From assembly GCF_008923245.1 (NCBI RefSeq), contig NZ_WBOS01000001.1:682001-746000 (forward strand): DNA of 64,000 nucleotides. The letters are read 5' to 3'. This stretch comes from Cytobacillus depressus (GTDB lineage Bacteria > Bacillota > Bacilli > Bacillales > Cytobacillaceae). A model generated the notes under the pieces. The model did no database searches, was not told where the DNA came from, and saw nothing but the letters and a program-made list of their open reading frames with translations. Positions 1 to 8,072 of the stretch are shown in pieces (the stretch's first letter is position 1; every line of letters begins with the position of its first letter). Both the position numbers and the translations under genes were made by a program.

Positions 1-257
1 TTCGCTGTTCCGACAAGATTAAATCCATATTCCTTTAAATCGTCCAAACGATCTGGTGTTGTTTTTACATGAGTTCCTCCTGAAATTGCACCTGGAATAC
101 CCTCATTACAAACAATACTAATTTCCAAGTTTGTAATCCTAGCATCAGCAGATTTTACTATATCCCTAATTTTCATAAAGTTTTCTTCTTGATAACTTGG
201 CACTCTTCTTGTTTGTAAATAATCCCCCGTTGCTACAAAAGAAATGGTGTCTTTCAT
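1..257 (-). CDS. CapA-family protein (poly-gamma-glutamate capsule CapA/PgsA-like metallophosphatase fold), 5' part only
   Basis: The first 85 codons of a gene that runs off the left edge. The start is the ATG at 257-255, preceded by AGGGG. The translation begins MKDTISFVATGDYL and continues with ITNLEISI about 40 residues in, then SGGTHVKTTP and a final NLVGTA. The GD near the start, the NLE and the expected NLVGTANNH-type ending are the metallophosphatase-like motifs of the CapA family, known for poly-gamma-glutamate synthesis or anchoring and for uncharacterised hydrolases. It lies 38 bp beyond the terminator of the peptide-transport operon, on the same strand, so it may depend on readthrough. 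Function beyond family level cannot be given because the C-terminal two thirds are missing. Confidence 0.75.
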   Translation of the reverse strand, partial: MKDTISFVATGDYLQTRRVPSYQEENFMKIRDIVKSADARITNLEISIVCNEGIPGAISGGTHVKTTPDRLDDLKEYGFNLVGTA

Positions 258-294
258 TTTTTGAACATCCCCTAAATTAAATTTCCATAGTTAA

Positions 295-342
295 TTAAAA
301 AGGTTAACACTTGAACTTTTACCATTATTCAAGTGTTAACCT
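295..342 (-). terminator. Rho-independent terminator of the peptide-transport operon
   Basis: A perfect 15-bp inverted repeat (301-315 with 328-342, 12-nt loop), followed on the minus strand by TTTTTAATT. It sits just after the stop of the substrate-binding lipoprotein gene. Confidence 0.85.
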
Positions 343-357
343 AGAAAGACATGATAT

Positions 358-1950
358 TTACTTATTCAAACTTGTGTTCCAAAGAATAATTCCTTCAAAA
401 TAACTATTACCAGCTATACTGTCTCTATAAGCAGAGAAAGTATAAAAGTCCCCAATTTTAATATATGGTACGTATTCACTCCAGTTATACTTTTGTGATT
501 CAACCCATTTATCAAATGCTTCTTCATCTGTCGAAGCGGTTCTGATTTCCTCTGTTAATGATTTAAGTTTCTCAGATTCAGCCCATCCCGGATAAGTAGG
601 ATCGAGTGCTAACAATTGAGTTGGGATTGATACGGGAGAAAAACTAGTAATATATGCATCATAACTAGATGGTTCTGTTCGCTTTTGTGTTAAAGTTGGC
701 CAATCCACTATGTCAATTTCCGTTTTAATCCCTAGTGCTTCTAACTGATCTTTCATAACAACAGCAGTATTATAAATATATTCATAATCGCGTGTTGCCA
801 AGATCCTAACCGTTTGACCTTTGTAACTTGATTCTTCTAGAAGCTCTTTCGCTTTTTTAGTATCATTTTGGTTATAAAAATCCTTCCCAGAATCTGTATA
901 CCATTTCGCTTGTTCCTGATACATTAATCCATTGTCTAGTCGATAAAAATCCTTATTTCCCATTGCTCCAAATAATATGTCTTCATTATTAATTCCCAGG
1001 TTCACTGCTTGTCTAATTTTTTCATCGGTAAAAACACCTTCTTTTTTATTAAAGACAAAACTGATACCTCCATATAAATTAAGCAGAGGAGTGACATCTG
1101 AAGAACTTTTAATTTGTTCATAACTATCGTACGGTATTTGATAAGCAAGATCATATTGCCCTGTAGTTATTCCAGCTAATCTAGTAGATCCATCGTTAAC
1201 AATATTAAAGTATATATTGTCTACTAATGCTTCCTTTTTGCCTGATAAACCTTTTGATGGTGTATTAAGTGATTGGTAGCCATCATACTTTTCTAAGTGG
1301 ACATATTGATCTTGTTTCCACTCAACAAGTTTGAATGGCCCTGTCCCGACAATCTCATTTATTCCTTCTTCGGGAGCATTTTCAATAATTTCTTTTGGCA
1401 TGATAGCAGCAAATTGATTTGTAGAGGCAACAATATCAAAGATTCCAATTGTAGGCTTCTTAATCTTCAAGGCTACAACGTAGTCATCTTCAACTACAAA
1501 TTCCCCTTCTCCAATTGCATTAGCAGCTCTCGTAGATTTCTTTAACCAGCGATTCATTGAAGCAGCTACATCTTCTGCAGTCATTTCCTTACCATTGTGA
1601 AACTTGATTCCTTCTCTTAATTTAAATGTATATGTTAATCCGTCCTCGCTTTTTTCAAAAGACTCGGCAAGCATTGGGGCTACTTCATAATTCGGATCCA
1701 AAACTAAAAGAGTTTCAAAAATATGTCTAGCGATTTCTTTTGTTGCAGTAGTTGTAGTAATCTGAGGATCTAAAGTTGGCGGTTGTGCATCAATTGCGAC
1801 ATGAATATCGCCACCGCTAACTATAGTCGTACTCTCTTCTGGCTTTTCGCTTTTTTTGGTATCTGATTTATCGGCACTACATCCTGCAATAAATATCGCA
1901 AATATCAAAAACATTAAAAGTATGCAGTGATTTTTTAACTTCAAAGTCAT
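358..1950 (-). CDS. Oligopeptide/dipeptide ABC transporter substrate-binding lipoprotein (SBP family 5)
   Basis: A 530-residue extracytoplasmic solute-binding protein anchored by lipid. The signal peptide has a hydrophobic stretch at residues 10-22 and an IAGC lipobox with the modified cysteine at 24, followed by a Lys/Glu/Ser-rich linker. Family 5 hallmarks follow: PPTLDPQITTTT near residue 57, ETLLVLDPNYEVAPMLAES, and GTGPFKLVEWKQDQYVHL around residue 200. The length is usual for DppE/OppA proteins. It binds peptides outside the cell and delivers them to the permease encoded at 5581-7516. The gene lies last in the operon, after an M20 amidohydrolase, so the imported ligand may be an N-acylated or aminoacyl compound rather than a plain peptide. 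SD AAAGGGG precedes the ATG. The exact substrate is unknown. Confidence 0.92.
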   Translation of the reverse strand: MTLKLKNHCILLMFLIFAIFIAGCSADKSDTKKSEKPEESTTIVSGGDIHVAIDAQPPTLDPQITTTTATKEIARHIFETLLVLDPNYEVAPMLAESFEKSEDGLTYTFKLREGIKFHNGKEMTAEDVAASMNRWLKKSTRAANAIGEGEFVVEDDYVVALKIKKPTIGIFDIVASTNQFAAIMPKEIIENAPEEGINEIVGTGPFKLVEWKQDQYVHLEKYDGYQSLNTPSKGLSGKKEALVDNIYFNIVNDGSTRLAGITTGQYDLAYQIPYDSYEQIKSSSDVTPLLNLYGGISFVFNKKEGVFTDEKIRQAVNLGINNEDILFGAMGNKDFYRLDNGLMYQEQAKWYTDSGKDFYNQNDTKKAKELLEESSYKGQTVRILATRDYEYIYNTAVVMKDQLEALGIKTEIDIVDWPTLTQKRTEPSSYDAYITSFSPVSIPTQLLALDPTYPGWAESEKLKSLTEEIRTASTDEEAFDKWVESQKYNWSEYVPYIKIGDFYTFSAYRDSIAGNSYFEGIILWNTSLNK

Positions 1951-2020
1951 TTTACTATTCCCCTTTGATAACTTGTATAAAATTCTATTAAGAGTGGCCT
2001 ATTCGTTTATTTATAATCAT

Positions 2021-3277
2021 TCATGATAGCATTCGTCTTGCGATATTCTCCAAAAGATTAACAGCAAGTGGCAGCACATTTTCATCTATATCAAATTCAT
2101 GATGATGATGTGGTGCAGGCAGTGGAGACCCGATATTCATATAAGTTCCCTTTCCACCAAGTTCTTGGACACGATTAATGAAGAAAGAAGCATCTTCGCT
2201 TCCAACACTTACGTCACTATCCTCTTTAAAAGTCGTAAAACCATTTATTTTTTTAGCTTCTTGAAGAACGATAGAAACCAATTCAGGATCTGGCTGAATT
2301 GTAGTAGATCCTCCAATTATCTTCGTTTCATATGTAAGACCATGCATTTCAGCACTATGTTTAATAATTTTATAAACTCTATTTAATAATTCATCACATA
2401 TATCTGCTTTATCTGATCTTACTTCTACAACCATGGAAGCCTGTTGAGGTATGATATTCGCAGCTGTACCTCCTTTCAAAATCCCTACATTTACTCTTGT
2501 TATTCCGCCACTAAAGCGTGGGAGAGCATGTATATTAAGTAAGGCAGTCGCTGCCCCTAATAATGCGTTGCATCCTTTTTCAGGAGTACCACCAGCGTGC
2601 GAAGGCACACCATGGAATTCAACTTCCAATTTTGATGAAGCTAAAAATGTAGAATTACCACCATGCACTTCTCCAAGTGGAAGATCCAATCCTAGATGAG
2701 AGCAAAAAATAAAGTCTACATCATCTACTACTCCTTTTTGGGTCATTGCGTATGCGCCGCGCCCTCCTTCTTCAGCTGGTTGGAAAATTAATTTTAATGT
2801 CCCACAAAAATCTCTGTTTGCTAATCTTTCGGCTAATGCAAGCCCCATCGCTGTATGCCCATCGTGAGCGCATGCATGCATGTTACCATTGAATTTAGAA
2901 TTAAAACCTAGTGAAAACGGAAAATGCTCGGCGTTTGTACTTTCCTGAATTGGTAATGCATCCATATCAAAACGGAAGGCTACTGTAGGACCTTTTCTTT
3001 TACCTTCTAACACTCCAACAACAGCTGTATTACCTCCAGTCATTCTTTCTAGTATAGTTTGGTTCGCTCCATGTTGAGATGCTCTAGAAAAAGCCTCATC
3101 TAATATATTTTGAGTGGGAACTCCCCGACGGGATTGTTCGTCTATCACATCTCTACCATACAAAACCTTGTAATTAAGCGACTCTAAAATTTCAACTACT
3201 TTCGAAGCTGTCCAAAATTCAGTAAAGCCTAATTCCGGGTGCTTATGAAATTCCCTTCGTAATGATATAACTTCCAT
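2021..3277 (-). CDS. M20-family metallo-amidohydrolase (aminoacylase / aminobenzoyl-glutamate hydrolase-like)
   Basis: A 418-residue cytoplasmic amidohydrolase. The dinuclear zinc centre is visible in FRFDMDALPIQES, MHACAHDGHTA (the CxHDGH motif) and FQPAEEGGRGA, where the first Glu of the EE pair is the expected catalytic base; the family histidine lies near the C-terminus in LPAPHHHHEFD. The family hydrolyses N-acyl amino acids, hippurate or p-aminobenzoyl-glutamate. The N-terminus is longer than in simple aminoacylases, with an inserted segment around residues 45-80 as in AbgA-like members. It lies between the ATPase and binding-protein genes of a peptide importer, suggesting that it cleaves the imported compound. 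SD GGGGGG precedes the ATG. Confidence 0.88.
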   Translation of the reverse strand: MEVISLRREFHKHPELGFTEFWTASKVVEILESLNYKVLYGRDVIDEQSRRGVPTQNILDEAFSRASQHGANQTILERMTGGNTAVVGVLEGKRKGPTVAFRFDMDALPIQESTNAEHFPFSLGFNSKFNGNMHACAHDGHTAMGLALAERLANRDFCGTLKLIFQPAEEGGRGAYAMTQKGVVDDVDFIFCSHLGLDLPLGEVHGGNSTFLASSKLEVEFHGVPSHAGGTPEKGCNALLGAATALLNIHALPRFSGGITRVNVGILKGGTAANIIPQQASMVVEVRSDKADICDELLNRVYKIIKHSAEMHGLTYETKIIGGSTTIQPDPELVSIVLQEAKKINGFTTFKEDSDVSVGSEDASFFINRVQELGGKGTYMNIGSPLPAPHHHHEFDIDENVLPLAVNLLENIARRMLS

Positions 3278-3384
3278 AATAATTCCCCCCTCAACTTTTT
3301 GGCAATTCTGAAAACAAAAAACACAAATACCTAATTACTTATAAATGGATATTTTGTTAATTGATAAATAAGTAGTTACTCTAT

Positions 3385-3517
3385 GATTCTCCTCCATCTA
3401 GTACTTGAAGTTCCAATTTCATTTGAACAAGCCTCCCACCTTTTAATAAAACAAAAGACCTTCACCAAATGGTGAATAAGGCTTTCGTAAAGTAGAACTT
3501 CACATATTGGAGGAATC
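3385..3517. repeat. Imperfect long inverted repeat around a terminator (possible MITE-like remnant)
   Basis: The sequence at 3385-3419 (starting GATTCTCCTCCA and running through TGAAGTTCCAATTT) recurs in inverted orientation at 3489-3517 (GATTCCTCCA ... TGAAGTTCTACTTT when reversed) with a few mismatches and gaps. The arms enclose the dppF-side terminator. Whether other copies exist cannot be judged from this window. Confidence 0.45.
3444..3481 (-). terminator. Terminator after the dppF-like ATPase gene
   Basis: The minus strand reads CCTTATTCACC-ATTT-GGTGAAGG followed by TCTTTTGTTTTATT. The stem core is 3461-3466 with 3471-3476. It separates the permease/ATPase genes from the amidohydrolase and probably lowers rather than abolishes downstream transcription. 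Confidence 0.7.
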
Positions 3518-3545
3518 TCCCCCGATAATATAACAAATCATCACC

Positions 3546-4568
3546 CTATTTATCATAGAGATGGCAAGCTACATTATGTTCATTTGTTATCATTTTCTTT
3601 TGTGGTATTTCTATTTTGCACCTTTCTTCCGCGAATGGACATCTTGTATGAAAAACACAACCTGAAGGAGGATTCATAGGAGAAGGTAAATCGCCTTTTA
3701 ATATGATCCTTTCTCTTTTCGTTTCTAAATTCGGCACCGGGACCGCGGATAAAAGCGCCTTCGTATACGGATGTAAAGGTTCTGCAAACAATACATCTGT
3801 AGGAGCCTCTTCCACTAATTTTCCCAGATACATGACACCGATCCGGTCAGAAATATGGCGAACGACACTCATATCATGTGAGATAAAGAGATAACTTAAA
3901 TTTAATTCTGATTGTATTTTTTTCAATAAGTTAAGGATTTGAGATTGAATCGAAACGTCCAGTGCCGAGACTGGTTCATCCATGATTAAAATTTTTGGAT
4001 TCAAAATAAGCGCCCTAGCAAGCCCGATCCGTTGTCTTTGGCCTCCCGAAAACTCATGCGGATAGCGATAATAATGTTCAAGTTGCAAACCAACCGTACT
4101 TAATATTTCCATTACAATTTCCGTTCGTTCTTTAGCACTTCCAATATTATGAATGACCAATGGTTCCTCAAGCGTATTTCCAATTCTTTTTCTCGGGTTT
4201 AATGAAGAATATGGATCCTGAAAAACCATTTGAATATCTTGACGCACTTTTCTTAATTCTTGATTTGAAATCTTAAAAATATCCTTTCCATTATAAAGTG
4301 CTTGGCCTTCAGTAGGATTAGTTAGCTTTAGTAGAGTACGGCCTGTTGTGCTTTTTCCACATCCAGATTCCCCAACAAGCCCATAAGTCTCCCCCTTAAA
4401 TAGTGTAAAAGAAACATCATTCACAGCTTGAACAAATGTTTGTTCCTTATTGAAGTTTAAAAGACTCTTTTTTACAGGAAAAAATTTCTTTAAATTCTTT
4501 AACTCTAAAAGCGGGTCTTTATCTTTGATTTCTCCATTTTTTCTAGATTCAAGTAGTTGTATTGACAT
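3546..4568 (-). CDS. dppF: Peptide ABC transporter ATP-binding protein (DppF/OppF type)
   Basis: One of the two ATPases that power the peptide importer. Walker A is GESGCGKST, the ABC signature LSGGQ appears as FSGGQRQRIGLARAL, and Walker B is LIMDEPVSALD followed by the H-loop FISHDMSV. The C-terminal oligopeptide-transporter extension (CVFHTRCPFAEERC) carries the cysteines that bind an iron-sulfur cluster in some homologues. I chose the ATG at 4568-4566 (MSIQLLES, 340 residues) because GGAGG lies 9 nt upstream; an open frame continues to 4604 but lacks a better SD. The gene overlaps the end of the DppD-like gene by 20 nt, indicating translational coupling. Confidence 0.92.
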   Translation of the reverse strand: MSIQLLESRKNGEIKDKDPLLELKNLKKFFPVKKSLLNFNKEQTFVQAVNDVSFTLFKGETYGLVGESGCGKSTTGRTLLKLTNPTEGQALYNGKDIFKISNQELRKVRQDIQMVFQDPYSSLNPRKRIGNTLEEPLVIHNIGSAKERTEIVMEILSTVGLQLEHYYRYPHEFSGGQRQRIGLARALILNPKILIMDEPVSALDVSIQSQILNLLKKIQSELNLSYLFISHDMSVVRHISDRIGVMYLGKLVEEAPTDVLFAEPLHPYTKALLSAVPVPNLETKRERIILKGDLPSPMNPPSGCVFHTRCPFAEERCKIEIPQKKMITNEHNVACHLYDK

Positions 4569-5565
4569 CTGCCGCAACCTCCTGTTGAGTAAGAATTTTT
4601 TCAAAATGCCAGCATTTCACTTTTTGTGAAGATGTGTGATCAAAAACAGGTGGCGAAGACGTAATGCATTGTTCATCTGCATATGGACATCGTGTTGAAA
4701 AACGACATCCTTTCGGTACTCGTGTTAATGGAGGAACCGTTCCTTCGATCGTATGTAACTCTTCTGTTTTATCTCCATCTAATTGTGGGATCGATTTAAT
4801 TAGACCTTGTGTATAAGGATGCAACGGTCTAGTGAAAAGCTCCTCGATACTTGCTTCTTCAACAATTTCACCTAAATACATAACGACAACCCTTGAACAT
4901 AACTCTGCAACCACTCCTAAGTCGTGAGTGATAAAAATGATTCCCATATCTAATTCAGTATTTAAATTTTTCATTAAATCCAAAATTTGAGCTTGAATCG
5001 TAACATCCAATGCTGTTGTTGGTTCATCCGCAATTAATAATTGTGGACGGCATGCTAAGGCAACTGCAATCATTGCTCTTTGCCGCATCCCACCGGAAAG
5101 ATTATGCGGATATTCCTTTGCCCTACTCTCAGGAGATGGGATTCCTACTAATTTTAATAGTTCAATTGCTTTCTTTTCAGCTTCCTTTTTTCCAACCTTT
5201 TGATGTAAAATAATAGATTCTGCAATTTGACGGCCAATTGTATGCACTGGGTTCAACGTACTAAGCGGGTCTTGAAAAATCATCGAAATTTCATTTCCCC
5301 TTACTTTATTCATTTCCTTTTTACTTATTTTAAGGAGGTTTTTCCCTTTGAAGTTAATCTCACCCTCATATTCAACTGTACCCGCTTCAAATAGTTGAAG
5401 AATAGTTTGGGACATCACGCTTTTACCACAACCAGATTCTCCAACTACACCCAATATTTCTCCTTTTTTAACATCAAAAGATACCCCATTCACAGCCGTT
5501 ACATTCCCAGTTTCTGTATAAAAATGCGTTTTAAGATCATTTATTTTCAATAATACGTTCGTCAT
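4549..5565 (-). CDS. dppD: Peptide ABC transporter ATP-binding protein (DppD/OppD type)
   Basis: The 338-residue partner ATPase. Walker A is GESGCGKSV, the signature is NLSGGMRQRAMIA, Walker B is LLIADEPTTALD and the H-loop is FITHDLGVV. The C-terminal extension has CRFSTRCPYADEQC. It forms the cytoplasmic heterodimer with the DppF-like protein and contacts both permeases. The gene lies 15 bp after the DppC-like permease stop and overlaps the next gene. Confidence 0.93.
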   Translation of the reverse strand: MTNVLLKINDLKTHFYTETGNVTAVNGVSFDVKKGEILGVVGESGCGKSVMSQTILQLFEAGTVEYEGEINFKGKNLLKISKKEMNKVRGNEISMIFQDPLSTLNPVHTIGRQIAESIILHQKVGKKEAEKKAIELLKLVGIPSPESRAKEYPHNLSGGMRQRAMIAVALACRPQLLIADEPTTALDVTIQAQILDLMKNLNTELDMGIIFITHDLGVVAELCSRVVVMYLGEIVEEASIEELFTRPLHPYTQGLIKSIPQLDGDKTEELHTIEGTVPPLTRVPKGCRFSTRCPYADEQCITSSPPVFDHTSSQKVKCWHFEKILTQQEVAADVNTTT

Positions 5566-5580
5566 TATGCACTTCCCCCT

Positions 5581-6501
5581 TTATCTAGCAACCTTAGCTC
5601 TTTTCTTTTTAACCTTTTTATAATGGGGGTCCATTATGTCTCTCAACCCATCACCTAAGGAATTAAGACCGATTACAGATAAGATAATCATTAATCCTGG
5701 AAAGACAGTCATCCACCATCCATTAAAAATAACAAGCTTTCCGTCATACAGGATATTACCCCAACTAGGCGCAGGAGCCGGAATCCCCGCACCTAGAAAA
5801 CTAAGGGCAGCTTCAGTAATAATAGAATCAGCAAATATGAAGGTTGCCTGTACAATTAGTGGTGAAAGTACGTTAGGAGCAACGTGTAGCCAAATAATTC
5901 GCGCCTGGCTTGCCCCTTGAGCTTTCATTGCCTCAATATATGTTTGTTCACGAACGACTAGTGCAGCAGACCGAACAATACGGGCTACATATGGAGTAAA
6001 TACAAAACTTAAAGCAATAATTACATTTCTTACGTTAGGGCCTAAAGCTGCCATTAAAGCAATTGCCAACAAGATGGCTGGGATTGCCATTAGCCCATCA
6101 CAAATTCGCATTAAAATATGGTCTAAGGCTTTGTACATACTAGCAAATAAACCTATTGTCAAACCTACAACGGAAGTAATGATTGCTATTGAGAATCCTA
6201 CGCCTATTGAGGCCCTTGCTCCATAGACAATCCGAGATAACAAATCTCTTCCAAAGTTATCTGTTCCTAGTAAATGCTCTGAACTAGGCAGTTGAAGACG
6301 GTTGCTTACTACCATTTCATACGGACTATATCCTACAATAAATGGACCTACTAAAGCCAATAATACTAAAAAGGAAAAAACAATAATTCCTATCATCATA
6401 GAAACATTGGTAGTAAACCGTTTTTTCAATAGTTGCTGCTGCTCTTTTTTTAATTTTTTTCTTGCTGCTGAAAGAGTTAATGTGCTCCCTACGCCCTCCA
6501 T
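5581..6501 (-). CDS. dppC: Peptide ABC transporter permease (DppC/OppC type)
   Basis: A 306-residue inner-membrane permease. The N-terminal OppC_N segment has a membrane helix around residues 35-55 (IGIIVFSFLVLLALVGPF), then LGTDNFGRDLLSRIVYGAR, which is typical of OppC/DppC. Further helices follow, and the EAA loop is EAMKAQGASQARIIWLHVAPN. GGAGG precedes the ATG. It pairs with the upstream DppB-like protein to form the transmembrane channel. Confidence 0.93.
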   Translation of the reverse strand: MEGVGSTLTLSAARKKLKKEQQQLLKKRFTTNVSMMIGIIVFSFLVLLALVGPFIVGYSPYEMVVSNRLQLPSSEHLLGTDNFGRDLLSRIVYGARASIGVGFSIAIITSVVGLTIGLFASMYKALDHILMRICDGLMAIPAILLAIALMAALGPNVRNVIIALSFVFTPYVARIVRSAALVVREQTYIEAMKAQGASQARIIWLHVAPNVLSPLIVQATFIFADSIITEAALSFLGAGIPAPAPSWGNILYDGKLVIFNGWWMTVFPGLMIILSVIGLNSLGDGLRDIMDPHYKKVKKKRAKVAR

Positions 6502-6565
6502 AATAAGCCTCCTAATAACCGAAAATTCAGTATTTAATAGTGATAAAAGATCATCACTTTCAAGT

Positions 6566-7516
6566 CTACTTTTCTCCTAATCTAACACGTGGATCAATGA
6601 CTCCATAAAGTATATCAATAATAAGGTTAATCATTACGTATACAAATGTAACAAATAGCACTATTCCTTGTATGACAGTATAGTCTCGACGTGCAACTGA
6701 ATTAATGATTAACGATCCTATACCAGGTATATTAAAAATCGTTTCAGTTACTACCGCTCCCGTCACTAATCCCCCAAAAGTTATTCCGATAACAGTTAGA
6801 ATTGGAAGAAAAGCATTTCTTAATGCATGACTGTAAATAACCTTTCTTTCAACTACCCCTTTAGCGCGGGCCATTTTAATATAATTCGTATTTAAAACTT
6901 CCAGCATTGAAGATCTAGTCATTCTTGCAATTAAAGCGGCTTGGATTGACCCTAATGAAATGGCTGGCATTATTAAATATTTTATATGATCCCATATTCC
7001 TTTTTCCAGAGGACGGTATCCAGCTACAGGTAGCCATTGTAGCTGTACTCCAATAAGTAATACTAAAAACATTGCAAGTAGAAAGCTTGGTATTGCCATA
7101 CCAAGTAATGAAATTCCCATAACAGTTTGATCTGTAGCTGTACCTCGCTTTATTGCAGCAATTATACCTAGGGGTATTGCAATACATAAAGCAATGATTT
7201 CTGCTAAGATAGCGAGCGATAAAGTTGGGCCAATATGGCTCATGATTGCTTCATTGACTGACATATTCATGTGATACGATAAGCCTAAATCACCAACTAC
7301 AGCTTTTTTTATCCAGTTCAAATATTGCTCATAAATTGGTCTATCTAATCCAAGTTGTGCCCTAGCCTCTGCTAGCTGTTCTTCTGTTGCTTCCTCTCCT
7401 AACATATATGAGGTTGGATCCCCTGGGGTGAGATGAATAATTGAAAATATAACTATCGATACGACAAATAATACAGGAATTAAGGCAAACAATCGTTTTA
7501 TTATATAAGACCACAT
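6566..7516 (-). CDS. dppB: Peptide ABC transporter permease (DppB/OppB type), first gene of the operon
   Basis: A 316-residue permease with the DppB N-terminus WSYIIKRLFALIPVLF, the conserved HLTPGDP motif after the first helix, and the EAA loop MARAKGVVERKVIYSHALRN. About six membrane segments are visible. The start is the ATG at 7516-7514, with GGGAGG 9 nt upstream; the preceding in-frame TTG at 7519 has poorer spacing. The promoter candidate lies about 415 bp upstream, giving a long leader. Confidence 0.93.
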   Translation of the reverse strand: MWSYIIKRLFALIPVLFVVSIVIFSIIHLTPGDPTSYMLGEEATEEQLAEARAQLGLDRPIYEQYLNWIKKAVVGDLGLSYHMNMSVNEAIMSHIGPTLSLAILAEIIALCIAIPLGIIAAIKRGTATDQTVMGISLLGMAIPSFLLAMFLVLLIGVQLQWLPVAGYRPLEKGIWDHIKYLIMPAISLGSIQAALIARMTRSSMLEVLNTNYIKMARAKGVVERKVIYSHALRNAFLPILTVIGITFGGLVTGAVVTETIFNIPGIGSLIINSVARRDYTVIQGIVLFVTFVYVMINLIIDILYGVIDPRVRLGEK

Positions 7517-7519
7517 CAA

Positions 7520-7931
7520 AGACTACCTCCCGTAAATAAAGTTTGATAAACAGCTTCTCTTAATGAATTCCGTACTTCTTTGTATTAAACCGTAAATTGG
7601 ATAAATCCCCCTCCATTAAATATGCTTTCATTTTTTCTCCATATCTCTTTATCCTCTTTTTCTGCACGAATAAGTTCTAATTTGTAAACGCTATCCAAGA
7701 GGAGAATGAAAACTCATATGTACAATGTGTTCCAAATAAAACACTGTATGATTTGAAATATTTGTAGCTCAATAGTATATTTCCCTACAAATATTTCCTA
7801 TTAACTACGCATCATCAATATAGGGATGAGATTAATAGAAGTTTCCCAAAACTACTATCCCTATTTTATCTCATAATTTTAGGTTGTTTCCGTTGTCACC
7901 TCCAAGTCCTATTTATCTGACTTATTGAAAT
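7520..7931 (-). other. Long untranslated leader of the peptide-transport operon
   Basis: I see no supported gene in this stretch. On the minus strand it carries a GGAGGTG sequence soon after the promoter without a usable ORF behind it, and a hairpin with outer arms ATAGGGAT (7820-7827) and ATCCCTAT (7857-7864) extended inward by a partly paired TAGAAGTTT-type arm. No T-run follows, so it is not a simple terminator. No known riboswitch class was recognised. Confidence 0.4.
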
Positions 7932-7976
7932 ATTATCATATTTACTTTTCCTAATCTACAATTTTTTCAGAATATT
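7932..7976 (-). promoter_or_regulatory. Sigma-A-type promoter with an overlapping CodY-like box
   Basis: On the minus strand the -35 is TTGTAG (7956-7961), the spacer is 18 nt and the -10 is GATAAT (7932-7937). Positions 7962-7976 read TTTTTTCAGAATATT on the plus strand, matching 12 of 15 positions of the palindromic CodY consensus AATTTTCWGAAAATT, directly beside the -35. CodY represses the dpp operon of B. subtilis when branched-chain amino acids and GTP are plentiful; the same control here is inferred. Confidence 0.55.
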
Positions 7977-8030
7977 CCTATTCACAATCCAAATTAACGA
8001 GAATATATTTTTACTTTTTCTAATAGATAA

Positions 8031-8070
8031 GAAAAAGGAATTACCATTTAAAAATGGTAATTCCTTTTTC
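8031..8070. terminator. Terminator after mtaB
   Basis: A perfect 19-bp inverted repeat (8031-8049 with 8052-8070) with A-rich and T-rich flanks, able to work in both directions. It ends the heat-shock operon on the minus strand. Confidence 0.88.
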
Positions 8071-8072
8071 AT

